64,000 nucleotides of DNA from an uncultured Rhodopila sp. (GCA_903851415.1 CAINOE010000084.1:1-64000), one strand, 5' to 3'; positions 52,038 through 61,719 are shown, counted from the first letter of the stretch. A program made the numbers and translations. Notes: a model not told the origin generated them from the sequence alone.

Positions 52038-52702
52038 AGCCGGAACGGAAAATACCAGGCGATCTCCGCCTGTTCAGAAGTGATCCCGGCCTGTTGCAGA
52101 TACGCTTCCCAGTCCGCGCGGACGAACGAGCGAGCGACGGAGATCTGCCCGTCCTCGCGGATGAAGCGGTGCCAGAACATCAGCCGCGCCAGGATCGGGA
52201 AGCCGTAATACGCTATAATGCTGCGCTCAACGTCGCCGATGAACCAGCCGCGCCCGGCATTGGCGCGCAGCCAGACGAGGAATTCCACCACCTGCTCGTC
52301 GGTCAAATGGTGGGTGAACTGCGAGCAGATGATGAAGTCGAAGGGCTTGTCCGGCTTGTAGGCGAACGCGTCATCAGTGATGAATGCGATTTTGTCCGCC
52401 GGATCGGTTGCCGCCTCGGCCGCCCGTTTGGCCCAGGGGTTGAGGTCGATGCCGGTCAGCGCCGCCTCCGGAAAGCGGCGCCTGATCCGCCGCAGCGCAT
52501 CGCCATGGCCGCAGGCGATGTCGAGCAGGGTGAAGCCGGGACACTCCTTCGCCTGCTTCGCCAGCCAGCCAAGCATCGCCCGGTGCGTCAGGGTGACGAC
52601 ATTGACGCGCGACAGATCGCGCAGACACCGGGAATAATCGTCGAAATCGGCGCAGTCGGTGTCCATCCGCTCCGCCCGGGTGCTGCGCTGGGACAGCATC
52701 AT
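52019..52702 (-). CDS. SAM-dependent methyltransferase of the polyketide operon
   Basis: This 227-aa class I methyltransferase has the SAM motif LLDIACGHGDALRRI, the acidic loop GIDLNPWA, and IICSQFTHHLTDEQVVEFLVWLRANAG. It overlaps the polyketide synthase stop by 4 bp (ATGA) and the flavoprotein start by 19 bp, so it is translationally coupled. It probably methylates the polyketide. Confidence 0.9.
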   Translation of the reverse strand: MMLSQRSTRAERMDTDCADFDDYSRCLRDLSRVNVVTLTHRAMLGWLAKQAKECPGFTLLDIACGHGDALRRIRRRFPEAALTGIDLNPWAKRAAEAATDPADKIAFITDDAFAYKPDKPFDFIICSQFTHHLTDEQVVEFLVWLRANAGRGWFIGDVERSIIAYYGFPILARLMFWHRFIREDGQISVARSFVRADWEAYLQQAGITSEQAEIAWYFPFRLCVASR

Positions 52703-53754
52703 GGGCGGTGGAACGCGAAGGTTTCGACCGTCAGCCCCGGACCGAACGCCATCGCCATGCCGGGACCGCGCGCGTCGGGATCGTTCAGGATCGCGCTCAG
52801 CACGAAGACCAGCGTGGCCGAGGACATGTTGCCGTGGTTGCGCAGCACGTCGCGCGAGAAGCGCAGCGCCTCCGGCGGCAGATGCAACCCCTGCTGCACC
52901 GCATCCAGGATCGAGCGGCCGCCGGCATGCACCGCCCAGACCACCGGATGCTGCGGCGGCAGCAGGGCAGGGCCGCCGTCGGGCAGCCAGCGGCGGATGC
53001 GGCCGGGCACCTGCCCGGACAAATGCATCAGGAAGCCGGAATCGCCGATGTGCCAGGTGATCAGCTCGGCGCTGCGCGGAATAACCGCCACCTGGAAGCG
53101 GCCAAGGGCGATGCCGTGCGGGTCCGCCGTCACCAGCGCGGCGGAGGCGCCGTCGCCGAACAGCAGGAAGCTCAGCATCTTGGGCACGTCCTGGAAATCC
53201 TCCTGCAAGTGCAGGCTGGACAGCTCCACGTTCACGACCAGGACGCGCGCCCTGTCATCCGCCCGGACGATCTGATCGGCCAGTTTCAGCGCGTTGACGG
53301 CGGCGAAGCAGCCCATGAAGCCGACGAGGGTGCGCTGCGTGCTGTCGCGCAGCCCAGCCGCCTGCATGATCTGGAAATCGAGACCCGGCGCGGAGAACCC
53401 GGTGCAGCTCGCGACGATCAAATGCGTCACCCGCCCCGGATCGGCGTCCAGCGCGCGGACCGCACGCAACGCCAGTTGCAGCGCATGCGGCTCATACAGC
53501 GCCATCCGCGCGGCGGTGGTCGGAAACGCGCCGCGGCGGTAGATGCCGCTGGTGTCCAGCACCGTCTCGCGCGGGCGGGGGGCGGCATCGAAAATGGCGT
53601 AGCGGTGTTCGATATCGGCCAGGCCGGCCATGCGGTCGAACAGAGCGCGCTTGTGGTCTTCGGCGATCGTGTCGCGGCCGAACTCGATGAACGCGCCGTG
53701 GATATCGTAGGGAGGAACCGCGGTGCCGATTCGGTTCAGCCAGGCCTGCGTCAC
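52699..53754 (-). CDS. Type III polyketide synthase
   Basis: This 351-aa chalcone-synthase family enzyme has the catalytic triad Cys149 (GFMGCFAAVN), His276 (WAVHAGG) and Asn307 (NHGNMSSAT). It also has LLFGDGASAALV and the C-terminal GMAMAFGPGLTVETF. It condenses malonyl-CoA units onto a starter without an acyl carrier protein. The operon suggests an alkylpyrone, alkylresorcinol or similar product, modified by methylation and oxidation. Confidence 0.95.
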   Translation of the reverse strand: MTQAWLNRIGTAVPPYDIHGAFIEFGRDTIAEDHKRALFDRMAGLADIEHRYAIFDAAPRPRETVLDTSGIYRRGAFPTTAARMALYEPHALQLALRAVRALDADPGRVTHLIVASCTGFSAPGLDFQIMQAAGLRDSTQRTLVGFMGCFAAVNALKLADQIVRADDRARVLVVNVELSSLHLQEDFQDVPKMLSFLLFGDGASAALVTADPHGIALGRFQVAVIPRSAELITWHIGDSGFLMHLSGQVPGRIRRWLPDGGPALLPPQHPVVWAVHAGGRSILDAVQQGLHLPPEALRFSRDVLRNHGNMSSATLVFVLSAILNDPDARGPGMAMAFGPGLTVETFAFHRP

Positions 53755-54126
53755 GGGCGGTCCCTTCTGATACGGGCCAAAGGTGGGGCGGGTGGGACGT
53801 CTGCCCGGGGTTGCGGACGGCTATGTTATCCGGTAGGTGCATTCCGGTGGGGTTACGGTTTGCCGGATGATACTGTCATTGCGGCGAGTGAGCGGCAAGG
53901 GAGGGCGGCGAATGTTCTCGCGAACACGTGAAATTTCCGCCGGCTAAAATGCGGTTTCGCAATTTTCATGGCTTGATGCTGCGAGGCAGGGCGATTATCG
54001 TACCAGGGTCACAGGACTGTGAGCCGGTGGCCGCCTGCGGCTGCTCGTTTCGCTTCTCCACGTCGACGACCAGTCACACCTGCCGGGGTCCCGCCCCGGC
54101 GCTCAAGACCAAAAGGATAATGCGTT
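53755..54126. other. Intergenic region before the phasin gene
   Basis: No gene is visible. A weak promoter TTGATG-N16-TTATCG (53973-54000) points towards the phasin gene. Its leader contains a GC hairpin (GCCGGGG / CCCCGGC, about 54084-54103) and an AAAAGGAT ribosome binding site. Confidence 0.4.
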
Positions 54127-54459
54127 ATGGCCAAGATTGAGAATGCCGTTAAAGCCAGCACGGATGCGCTGTCCGAAAGCGCCGCCCATTCCACCGCGGC
54201 GTTCCAGGAGCTGACCAAAGCCTATCAGGAGCTTGCGGCCCGCAACGCCAAGAACCTGGCCGACGCGATTCATGCCCTGTCGGGTGTGAAGAATCCCTCC
54301 GAGTTCATCGAGGTGCAGCAGAAGCTGATCCACGAAGGCGTGCAGGCCGCCGTCGCTGACAGCCAGAACATCGCCAAGCTGACGACGGCCGTGTTTACCG
54401 CGGCATTCGAGCCGGTGAAGAAGCAGATCGAGGCAGTGCACAAGTCCGTTGCGAACTAA
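54127..54459 (+). CDS. Phasin, polyhydroxyalkanoate granule protein
   Basis: This 110-aa helical protein belongs to the phasin_2 type (AFQELTKAYQELAARNAKNLADAIHALSGVKNPSEFIEVQQKLIHEGVQAAVADSQNIAKL). Phasins coat storage granules and set their number and size. It is a single gene with its own leader. It may be a target of the CCTCC-bearing small RNAs at 14.3 and 14.5 kb, since its ribosome binding site AAGGA fits their motif; this is inference. Confidence 0.93.
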   Translation: MAKIENAVKASTDALSESAAHSTAAFQELTKAYQELAARNAKNLADAIHALSGVKNPSEFIEVQQKLIHEGVQAAVADSQNIAKLTTAVFTAAFEPVKKQIEAVHKSVAN

Positions 54460-54468
54460 GACGGGCGG

Positions 54469-55212
54469 TTATTGCCGGGGCCGCACGCCGTTGCCGGGGT
54501 GCGGCCTCGTTCCGTTCCGCCGCGCGGCGAGAACGTCTGCATGGAGTTCCAGCGCGCTTTGCCCGGACGGCGTGACAGCGTAGGTGCCGCGGGCGATTTT
54601 TTCGAACCAGCCATAGACATTGTTGCCGAGGATTGCACCGGCGGTGGCGATGCCGGTTGCGTCCCGCACCGCGGCGGCTTGCATCGCTCCGTTCGCCGCC
54701 AGCAGGCTGGCGCAGGCCAGGGCGTCCTCGCGGTAGGCGGTCATGCGCGGGCGCCTGGTGGTGCCACCGAGGTTGTGGTCCCCGCTGCGGCGGTTGAATT
54801 CGCTGAGCAGCCGCGCCCGTTGCTTGTGCTGCTTGCGCGGCTGGTAGGGACCGGGGTCCGCGTGCGCAATGATCGAGCCGTCGCGCACCGATAACAGGCC
54901 GAGGCCGAGCATGCGGCACAGGCGCACCGCATCCGGCACGCGCGCATCCCAGTTGCGGCGGGCGGCGCGGCCTTCGGGGACCGCGACGGCGACATAGACC
55001 AGATCGACGGAGGGCTGGCGCTGTAGCGCCTGGTACAGCACGGGCAGCCCGAAGTTCAGCTTGAGCTCGACGGCGAGCATCGTTTCTCCACTGACGGCGA
55101 GCATGTCGCAGCGGCCGACTTCGCCGCGAACGCTGTAGCCGAGGGATTCGAGGTGCAACTTCAACGGAGCGTAGAGGTCGCTTTCGCGCTGCGGGGTAAC
55201 CGCGTCTCCCAT
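54469..55212 (-). CDS. DUF2161 family PD-(D/E)XK-like nuclease
   Basis: This 247-aa protein has SDLYAPLKLHLESLGYSVRGEVGRCDMLAVSGETMLAVELKLNFGLPVLYQALQR, with the D ... E-x-K nuclease core (DMLAV ... AVELKLN). A predicted winged-helix C-terminus follows (DATGIATAGAILGNNVYGWFEKIARGTYAVT). The start at 55212 excludes upstream palindrome-coded sequence. Usually annotated as a putative phosphodiesterase or nuclease; the role is unknown. Confidence 0.85.
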   Translation of the reverse strand: MGDAVTPQRESDLYAPLKLHLESLGYSVRGEVGRCDMLAVSGETMLAVELKLNFGLPVLYQALQRQPSVDLVYVAVAVPEGRAARRNWDARVPDAVRLCRMLGLGLLSVRDGSIIAHADPGPYQPRKQHKQRARLLSEFNRRSGDHNLGGTTRRPRMTAYREDALACASLLAANGAMQAAAVRDATGIATAGAILGNNVYGWFEKIARGTYAVTPSGQSALELHADVLAARRNGTRPHPGNGVRPRQ

Positions 55213-55217
55213 CTGCC

Positions 55218-55316
55218 TCTCCCCCACCGTCATGGTCCGGCTTGCCCGGGCCACCCATGCCAGCATGGTGCCGCGACAGGTGGCCCCGACAAGCCGGACC
55301 ATGACGGTGGGGGAGG
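55218..55316. repeat. Palindromic repeat between DUF2161 and the FAD-linked oxidase
   Basis: Long arms of about 36 bp (CTCCCCCACCGTCATGGTCC and its complement near 55297-55316) flank the family loop. It fills the gap between the two minus-strand genes completely. Confidence 0.9.
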
Positions 55317-55323
55317 GGTCATC

Positions 55324-56754
55324 TCAACGCGGGCTGGCACAAGGCAGCACCTTCCCGGGGTTCATGATTCCGCCGGGGTCGATCGCCGCCTTGATGCGTT
55401 GCATCAACGCAAGTTCGGCCCCGCCGCGCCAATCCGGCATCATGTAGGGCTTCAGCCGGCCGATGCCGTGCTCGGCCGAGAAGCTGCCGTCGAACTCCCG
55501 CACAACATCGTTCACCGCATCCATGATGGCGTGGTCCCGGCCGAGGAACCATGCCGCGTCCGACCCGATCGGCTGTTCGAGATTGAAATGAATATTCCCG
55601 TCTCCCATATGGCCGAACGGCACCGCCCGCACGCCCGGGATCAGCGCCTCGCAGGCGGCGGTGGCCTTGCGGATGAACGCCGGCACTTTCGAAACCGGAA
55701 CGGAAACGTCGTTCTTGACGCTGGCGCCTTCGCGCTTCTGCGCCTCGGCATGTTCCTCGCGCAGCTTCCAGATGGCGGCGCGTTGCGATCCCGACTCCGC
55801 AATCACCGCGTCCTGCACGGTTCCCGCTTCCAGCGCCTGTTCCAGCACCTGTTCCAGCATGCCGCGGAGATTCGCCCCGGGCCGCGGCGTGGCGAGTTCC
55901 ACCAGCACGTAGAACGGGGCGGGGTTTTCCAACGGCAGCGCGGCGCCGGGAATGTGCCGTAGAACAAACGACATCCCGAGGCCGGACATCAGCTCGAACG
56001 CATTGACCGACGCCGGGTCATGCGCCTGGAAGCGGGTGAACAGGTCCAAAGCGGCCTCGGGCGACGCGACGCCGCACAGCGCCACGGCGGTTTCCTTCGG
56101 CTGCGGCACGAGTTTCAGCACGGCGGCGGTGATGATGCCGAGCGTCCCTTCCGATCCGACGAACAACTGGCGCAGGCAGTAGCCGGTGTTGTCCTTGCGC
56201 AGCCGTCGCAATCCATTCCAGATCGTGCCGTCGGGCAAGACGACCTCCAGCCCCAGCACGAGGTCGCGGGCGTTGCCGTAGCGCAGCGTGTTGTTGCCGC
56301 CCGCGTTGGTTGCCAGGACGCCGCCGATTTGCGCGCTGCCTTCCGAGGAGATTGACAGCGGCAGCAGGCAGTTCCGCTCCGCCGCGGCGAGTTGCGCGGC
56401 TTGCAGGGTGACGCCGGCTTCCAGCGTCAGGGTCATGTCCACCGGATCGATATCGCGGATGCGGTTGAGCCGAGCGGTGCAGACGATCAGTTCGGAGCCG
56501 TCCTCGTTCGGCACCGCGCCGCCGACCATGGAGGTGTTGCCGCCCTGGGGGACGATCGGCGTCGCGGCGGCGGCGCACAGGCGGACGACCTCGGCGAGTT
56601 CCTGCGTTGTGCCCGGGCGGATGACGGCGCTGGTGCGGCCTTGATAGAGGCGGCGCCAGTCCTCGGTGTAGGCGGCGGTGTCGGCGCTGTCCGTCAGGAT
56701 GCCGCGGTCGCCGACAATGGCGCGGATGGCGTCGAGCGGGGCGGAATCGGGCAT
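55324..56754 (-). CDS. FAD-linked oxidase, D-2-hydroxyacid (hydroxyglutarate-like) dehydrogenase
   Basis: This 476-aa enzyme has the FAD_binding_4 domain (AVIRPGTTQELAEVVRLCAAAATPIVPQGGNTSMVGGAVP) and the C-terminal FAD-oxidase domain (GHMGDGNIHFNL, FSAEHGIGRLK). It oxidises a D-2-hydroxyacid; D-2-hydroxyglutarate, lactate or glycolate are possible. The start MPDSAPLDAIRAIVG at 56754 follows GGAAACG. Confidence 0.92.
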   Translation of the reverse strand: MPDSAPLDAIRAIVGDRGILTDSADTAAYTEDWRRLYQGRTSAVIRPGTTQELAEVVRLCAAAATPIVPQGGNTSMVGGAVPNEDGSELIVCTARLNRIRDIDPVDMTLTLEAGVTLQAAQLAAAERNCLLPLSISSEGSAQIGGVLATNAGGNNTLRYGNARDLVLGLEVVLPDGTIWNGLRRLRKDNTGYCLRQLFVGSEGTLGIITAAVLKLVPQPKETAVALCGVASPEAALDLFTRFQAHDPASVNAFELMSGLGMSFVLRHIPGAALPLENPAPFYVLVELATPRPGANLRGMLEQVLEQALEAGTVQDAVIAESGSQRAAIWKLREEHAEAQKREGASVKNDVSVPVSKVPAFIRKATAACEALIPGVRAVPFGHMGDGNIHFNLEQPIGSDAAWFLGRDHAIMDAVNDVVREFDGSFSAEHGIGRLKPYMMPDWRGGAELALMQRIKAAIDPGGIMNPGKVLPCASPR

Positions 56755-56825
56755 GGGCGTTTCCTTTCCGGTGAAGCAGTAGAGCATGTTGCGGCTGACT
56801 GGAAAGGCGACGGAAGCTTCAAAAC

Positions 56826-56868
56826 CGTCATGGCCCTTCCCCGGATAAGCCGGGGGAGGGCCATGACG
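56826..56868. repeat. Short palindromic repeat upstream of the FAD-linked oxidase
   Basis: The arms CGTCATGGCCCT and AGGGCCATGACG enclose CCCCGG-ATAAG-CCGGGG. It is a compact member of the same family. The rest of 56755-56992 holds nothing else I recognise. Confidence 0.8.
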
Positions 56869-56992
56869 ATTAGACTAAGGTCGCCCGCCGTCGTCATTCA
56901 AGGCGAAACCCCGCCTCCACGCCCTTGTTTTCGCACGGAAACGCGTGGATGCCGACCTCCGTCGACATGACGGGGCTGCCCGGACGACGCGG

Positions 56993-57193
56993 TCAACAGC
57001 AGCCGCGGAAACGCCCTTTACCAACAGAGTAACGAGCTTCCTGGCGTTCGCGGAAAAACGCTTCGTAGCTCATGATCTCCTTGCCCGGATGCGTCGCCTC
57101 CCGGTGCGCCACGTAAGTCTTGTAGTCGGGAACGCCGACCATGAGGCGGGCGGTTTCGGCGACCCGCTCGCAGACCAGTTTCAGTCTAGTCAT
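56993..57193 (-). CDS. YbdD/YjiX family small protein
   Basis: This 66-aa protein (KLVCERVAETARLMVGVPDYKTYVAHREATHPGKEIMSYEAFFRERQEARY) belongs to the DUF466 family. It is regularly found directly downstream of cstA and is needed for peptide or pyruvate uptake by that family. It overlaps the cstA end by 8 bp. Confidence 0.92.
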   Translation of the reverse strand: MTRLKLVCERVAETARLMVGVPDYKTYVAHREATHPGKEIMSYEAFFRERQEARYSVGKGRFRGCC

Positions 57194-59246
57194 CGCCAGC
57201 TCCCCTGACTGCCCCGTCGATCTCCACTGCCGACACGCGCGGCTCGGTCAGCGCGCGCAGGCAGGCGCTGCCGCCGAACCAGACCATCAGGATGACGATC
57301 ATCGCGAATACTCCAGCAAGACTGGCATCGACATAGTCGTTGAAGACAACGCGGCTCATTTCGGCAAGGCTTTTGGCCGGGGCGAGCACCCTGCCCGCGT
57401 CGATCGACTCGCTGAAGCGCTGAGCGTGGGCGAGAAAGCCGATGGTCGGGTTCGGGCTGAGCACTTTCTGCGTGCCGGCCGTTACTGTGCAGACCACCAG
57501 CCAGGTGGTCGGGATCAAGGTGACCCAGGCGTAGCGCTGCCGTTTCATTTTGAACAGAACCGTGGTGCAGAAGATCAACGCGATCGCCGCCAGCATCTGG
57601 TTGGCGGTGCCGAACAGCGGCCACAGGGTCCAGATGCCGCCCAGCGGGTCGAGGACGCCCTGATACAGGAAATACCCCCATAGCAGGCAGGCCAGCGCGG
57701 AGCCGATAAGGTTGTTGGCCCAGGATTCCGTCGCGCGGAACGCCGGCACGACGTTGCCGGCAAGATCCTGGATCATGAAGCGGCAAACCCGTGTCCCGGC
57801 ATCGACGGTGGTCAGGATGAACAGAGCCTCGAACAGGATGGCGAAGTGATACCACAGTCCCATCAGCCATTTGCCGCCGATAAGGCCGGACAGGATGCTC
57901 GCCATGCCGACGGCCAGCGTCGGCGCGCCGCCGGTGCGCGACAGGATGGTGGTTTCGCCAACGTCATGCGCGATCTGCGTCAGCATGTCGGGGGTGACGG
58001 TGAAGCCCCAGTTGCTGATCACCTGCGCGGCATGCACCGGCTCCGTGCCGATGATCCCGGCGGCGCTGTTCATCGCGAAGTAGACGCCGGGGTGAATCGA
58101 AGACGCCGCGATCAGCGCGATGATGGCGACGAAGGACTCCATCAGCATCGCGCCGTAGCCGATGAAGCAAAGCTGGTTCTCGTTCTCGATCATCTTCGGC
58201 GTGGTGCCGGAGGCGATCAGCGCGTGCCAGCCGGAGACGGCGCCGCAGGCGATGGTGATGAACAGGAACGGGAAGACGCTGCCGGCCCAGACCGGTCCGC
58301 TGCCGTCGATGAAGCGCGTCACCGATGGCATCTGCAAATTCGGCTGCACGACGATGACGCCGATGGCCAGCAGGGTGATGGTGCCGATTTTCAGGAACGT
58401 GGACAAATAGTCGCGCGGCGCCAGCAGCAGCCATATCGGCAATACGGAGGCGACGAAGCCGTAGCCGATGACGATCAGCGCCAGCGTGGGCGCGGTCAGG
58501 TTGAAGAACCCGCCCCAGACCGGGTCCGCGGCGACATACTGGCCTCCGACCAGAGCGCCGAGCAACAGGACCACGCCGATAGCGGACATCTCGCCGATGC
58601 GGCCGGGACGGATGAAGCGGCTGTAAACTCCCATGAGCAGGGCGATCGGGATGGTGCACGCGACGGTGAACGTGCCCCACGGGCTGCCTTTCAGCGCCAT
58701 CACGACGACCAAAGCCAGCACGGACAGCACGATAATGCAGATCAGCAGGATGCCGATGCCGGCGATCGCCCCGGGTATCGGCCCAAGCTCCCCGCGGATC
58801 ATGTCGCCGAGGGAACGGCCGTCGCGCCGTGTCGAGAGGAACAGGACGGTCAGGTCCTGCACGGCGCCGGCGAAGACGACTCCCGCCAGGATCCACAGCG
58901 TGCCGGGCAGGTAGCCCATCTGCACCGCCAGGACCGGGCCTACGAGCGGCCCCGCCCCGGCGATGGCCGCGAAATGGTGGCCGAACAGCACGTATTTGTT
59001 GGTCGGGACGTAGTCCAGCCCGTCATTGTGGCGATACGCCGGAGTCGGCCGCGCCGGATCGATGCGGAACACCTTGTTGACGATGAACAGCCCGTAGAAC
59101 CGGTAGGCGATGACGTAGATGCAGACCGCGGCGACGACCAGCCAGGCGGCGTTGACCGGCTCGCCTCGGGCCAGGGCGACGATGCCGAAAGAGACCGTCC
59201 CCAGCAGGGTAACGGCGAGCCAGAGAAGCCGGTTGGTTAGCGTCAT
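57186..59246 (-). CDS. cstA: CstA, carbon-starvation membrane transporter
   Basis: This 686-aa protein has about 16-18 membrane helices and family sequence YVPTNKYVLFGHHFAAIAGAGPLVGPVLAVQMGYLPG and CGAVSGWHALIASGTTPKMI. CstA/BtsT proteins import peptides or pyruvate during nutrient stress. The start MTLTNRLL is at 59246; an upstream ATG at 59258 is possible. It is divergent from proA. Confidence 0.96.
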   Translation of the reverse strand: MTLTNRLLWLAVTLLGTVSFGIVALARGEPVNAAWLVVAAVCIYVIAYRFYGLFIVNKVFRIDPARPTPAYRHNDGLDYVPTNKYVLFGHHFAAIAGAGPLVGPVLAVQMGYLPGTLWILAGVVFAGAVQDLTVLFLSTRRDGRSLGDMIRGELGPIPGAIAGIGILLICIIVLSVLALVVVMALKGSPWGTFTVACTIPIALLMGVYSRFIRPGRIGEMSAIGVVLLLGALVGGQYVAADPVWGGFFNLTAPTLALIVIGYGFVASVLPIWLLLAPRDYLSTFLKIGTITLLAIGVIVVQPNLQMPSVTRFIDGSGPVWAGSVFPFLFITIACGAVSGWHALIASGTTPKMIENENQLCFIGYGAMLMESFVAIIALIAASSIHPGVYFAMNSAAGIIGTEPVHAAQVISNWGFTVTPDMLTQIAHDVGETTILSRTGGAPTLAVGMASILSGLIGGKWLMGLWYHFAILFEALFILTTVDAGTRVCRFMIQDLAGNVVPAFRATESWANNLIGSALACLLWGYFLYQGVLDPLGGIWTLWPLFGTANQMLAAIALIFCTTVLFKMKRQRYAWVTLIPTTWLVVCTVTAGTQKVLSPNPTIGFLAHAQRFSESIDAGRVLAPAKSLAEMSRVVFNDYVDASLAGVFAMIVILMVWFGGSACLRALTEPRVSAVEIDGAVRGAGDD

Positions 59247-59336
59247 TGTTTCCTCCACGTCGCCCGCAGGTTATCGCATTGATCGGCACCGGCGAATAGC
59301 CTAAGCACAGTTCTCTTTTGACTGAACCACAGTGCA

Positions 59337-60587
59337 GTGATGGATGAAACCGAACATTTGAAAGCCGCCGCGGTTGCAGCACGCGCCGCCAGCCGGGTGC
59401 TGGCGCGCAGTTCCGCCGAGACCCGCAATGCGGCGTTGCGCGCGATGGCCGATGCGCTGCGCCTCGGCCTGCGCGACATCCTGTCCGCCAACGCCGCCGA
59501 TGTGGCGGCATACAAGGGGACGGCGGCGTTCCTCGACCGCCTGACCTTGACGGAAGCGCGGGTCGAGGCGATGGCGCGCGGGCTGGAGGCGATCGCCGCG
59601 CTGCCGGACCCGCTGGCGCGCACGCTGGCGGACTGGACGCGACCGAACGGGCTGCGCATCCGGCGGATCGCCTCGCCCATCGGTGTGATCGGCATGATCT
59701 ATGAAAGCCGCCCGAATGTCGGCGCGGACGCTGCCGGGCTGTGCCTGAAATCGGGCAATGCGGTGATCCTGCGCGGCGGCTCGGACAGCACGCACAGCGC
59801 CCGGGCGATCCATCAGGCGTTGCGCTCGGGTCTGATGGCGGCCGGGTTGCCGGAGGCGTGCATCCAGGTCGCTCCGAACGCCGACAGGGCGTTTGTGGCG
59901 GCGATGCTGGCCGGGGCAGGGCTGCTTGATTTGATCATTCCCCGCGGCGGCAAGTCGCTGGTGGAGCGGGTCCAGCGTGAGGCCCGGGTGCCGGTGCTGG
60001 CGCATGCCGAGGGGCTGAACCACACCTACGTTCACGCAGCAGCGGACCCGGCGATGGCGCGGGCGATCCTGGCGAACGCCAAGATGCGGCGCACTGGGAT
60101 TTGCGGCGCCACGGAGACCCTGCTGATTGATCGTGGCATCGCCGCCTCGTTGCTGCCCCTGCTGGTGGCGGACCTGCGGGCGCTCGGGTGCGCGTTCCGG
60201 GCGGATGCGGCGGCGCGCGACATCGTGCCGGACCTGCCGGCGGCGAGCGCCGGGGACTTCGACACCGAGTGGCTGGATTCGGTGCTGTCCGTCGCCGTGG
60301 TGGACGGCGTGGATGCCGCCCTGGCGCATATCGTCGCGCATGGTAGCGAGCATACCGAGGCGATCGTCACCGAGGACGCCGCGGCGGCGGAGCAATTCCT
60401 GCGCGGCGTGGACAGCGCGGTGGCGCTGTGGAACGCCTCCACCCAGTTCTGCGACGGCGGCGAATTCGGCTTCGGCGCCGAGATCGGCATTGCCACCGGC
60501 CGTATCCATGCCCGCGGACCGGTCGGGCTGGAGCAACTGACGACCTACCGCTACATCGTGGTTGGCTCCGGCCAGGTGCGTCCCTGA
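59337..60587 (+). CDS. proA: Gamma-glutamyl phosphate reductase
   Basis: This 416-aa enzyme is the second step of proline synthesis. I see [43 protein letters not shown] and the catalytic Cys in [16 protein letters not shown]. The length is typical. It overlaps nadD by 4 bp, a combination widely seen in alphaproteobacteria. Confidence 0.96.
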   Translation: MMDETEHLKAAAVAARAASRVLARSSAETRNAALRAMADALRLGLRDILSANAADVAAYKGTAAFLDRLTLTEARVEAMARGLEAIAALPDPLARTLADWTRPNGLRIRRIASPIGVIGMIYESRPNVGADAAGLCLKSGNAVILRGGSDSTHSARAIHQALRSGLMAAGLPEACIQVAPNADRAFVAAMLAGAGLLDLIIPRGGKSLVERVQREARVPVLAHAEGLNHTYVHAAADPAMARAILANAKMRRTGICGATETLLIDRGIAASLLPLLVADLRALGCAFRADAAARDIVPDLPAASAGDFDTEWLDSVLSVAVVDGVDAALAHIVAHGSEHTEAIVTEDAAAAEQFLRGVDSAVALWNASTQFCDGGEFGFGAEIGIATGRIHARGPVGLEQLTTYRYIVVGSGQVRP

Positions 60588-61201
60588 GCCACTTTGATCC
60601 GATCCCCCGGTTCGGCGACCGGCGGCGGATCCGGGTCGGGTTGTTGGGGGGATCGTTCAACCCGGCGCATGATGGGCATCGGCACATTGCTTTGCTGGCC
60701 GCAAGGTGCCTGCGGCTGGATCAGGTCTGGCTGCTGGTTTCGCCCGGCAATCCGTTGAAGCCGCGCGACGGGATGGCTCCATTCGCCCAGCGGCTGGCGG
60801 GGGCGCGGCGGATCGCGGACGGGCGGCGTGTGGTGGCGAGCGGGATCGAGTCGGTGCTCGGCACGCGCTTCACGCTGGACACGCTGCGCCTGCTGAGGCG
60901 GCTGTTCCCGCTTGTGCGGTTCGTCTGGATCATGGGGGCGGACATTCTGGTCGAGATGCCGCGCTGGCGGCGCTGGACCGAGATCGCCCGGCTGATGCCG
61001 TTCGCGGTGCTGCCGCGGCCGGATTATAACCGGCGGGCGCTTGCGGGACAGGCGGCGTATCGGCTACGGGCAGGGCGCCGGTTGGCTCGGGAGGCTTGCC
61101 TGCTGCCGGGCGCCGCGCCGGGGTGGGTGTTTCTGCCGGTGCGACAGACCGCCGCTTCCGCCACCGCGATACGCAATGCCGCGAAAGGACCTGTATCATA
61201 A
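60584..61201 (+). CDS. nadD: Nicotinate-nucleotide adenylyltransferase
   Basis: This protein of about 205 aa belongs to the nucleotidyltransferase family. It has [23 protein letters not shown], the PLKPRDG loop, [18 protein letters not shown] and the C-terminal TAASATAIR. It makes deamido-NAD from nicotinate mononucleotide. No ATG, GTG or TTG stands in frame at a suitable place; the best start is the CTG at 60584 overlapping the proA stop (CTGA). The start is therefore uncertain. Confidence 0.9.
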   Translation: MSHFDPIPRFGDRRRIRVGLLGGSFNPAHDGHRHIALLAARCLRLDQVWLLVSPGNPLKPRDGMAPFAQRLAGARRIADGRRVVASGIESVLGTRFTLDTLRLLRRLFPLVRFVWIMGADILVEMPRWRRWTEIARLMPFAVLPRPDYNRRALAGQAAYRLRAGRRLAREACLLPGAAPGWVFLPVRQTAASATAIRNAAKGPVS

Positions 61202-61356
61202 CCAAGCCGCCGACACAGTCATCGTCCCCCGCCAGGCATAAGCCGGCGCCGCGCAAGAAGGCGGTGAAGCCGGTTTTGGCCGATACCGCGCTGGTGCCGG
61301 GGAGTCCGCGCAAGAAGACGATCGCCGCCGGGCCGAAGAAGGCCGCGGGGACGCGC

Positions 61357-61719
61357 ATGAAGAAGGTCAAGACCGAGGCATCGGAGCTTGATCGCCTGCA
61401 GGCGGTGATCGTGACGAGCCTTGAGGACGACAAGGCGGAGAATGTGGTCGCGATGGACCTGGCCGGGAAGGCGATGTTCTGCGACCGAATGGTAATCGCC
61501 TCCGGCCTGGCGGACCGCCAGATCAGCGCGATGGCGGAGCATCTGAGCGAGAAGCTGAAGGATGCCGGGCTGAAGCGGGTGCAGATCGAGGGGAAGGGCG
61601 GCTCGGACTGGGTGCTGATCGACGCGGGCGACATCGTGGTGCATCTGTTCAAGCCGGAGGCCCGGACGATGTATGCGCTGGAGAAGATGTGGGGGGAGGA
61701 TTTGGACGAGGCGGTTTGA
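61357..61719 (+). CDS. rsfS: Ribosome silencing factor RsfS
   Basis: This protein of about 120 aa contains the RsfS domain (VVAMDLAGKAMFCDRMVIASGLADRQISAMAEHLSEKL ... SDWVLIDAGDIVVHLFKPEARTMYALEKMWG). It binds ribosomal protein L14 and blocks subunit joining in starvation. The open frame extends about 50 residues upstream with a basic, disordered sequence (KPAPRKKAVKPV). The true start could be earlier through a rare codon. It sits after nadD, as usual. Confidence 0.9.
   Translation: MKKVKTEASELDRLQAVIVTSLEDDKAENVVAMDLAGKAMFCDRMVIASGLADRQISAMAEHLSEKLKDAGLKRVQIEGKGGSDWVLIDAGDIVVHLFKPEARTMYALEKMWGEDLDEAV

Noticed and set aside
50619-52208. A 529-codon plus-strand open frame
   Set aside because: It is antisense to the flavoprotein gene, which has a full FAD motif and coupled neighbours.
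57846-59240. A 464-codon plus-strand open frame
   Set aside because: It mirrors cstA; the Gln/Asp/Arg-rich composition is that of the complement of membrane-protein codons.
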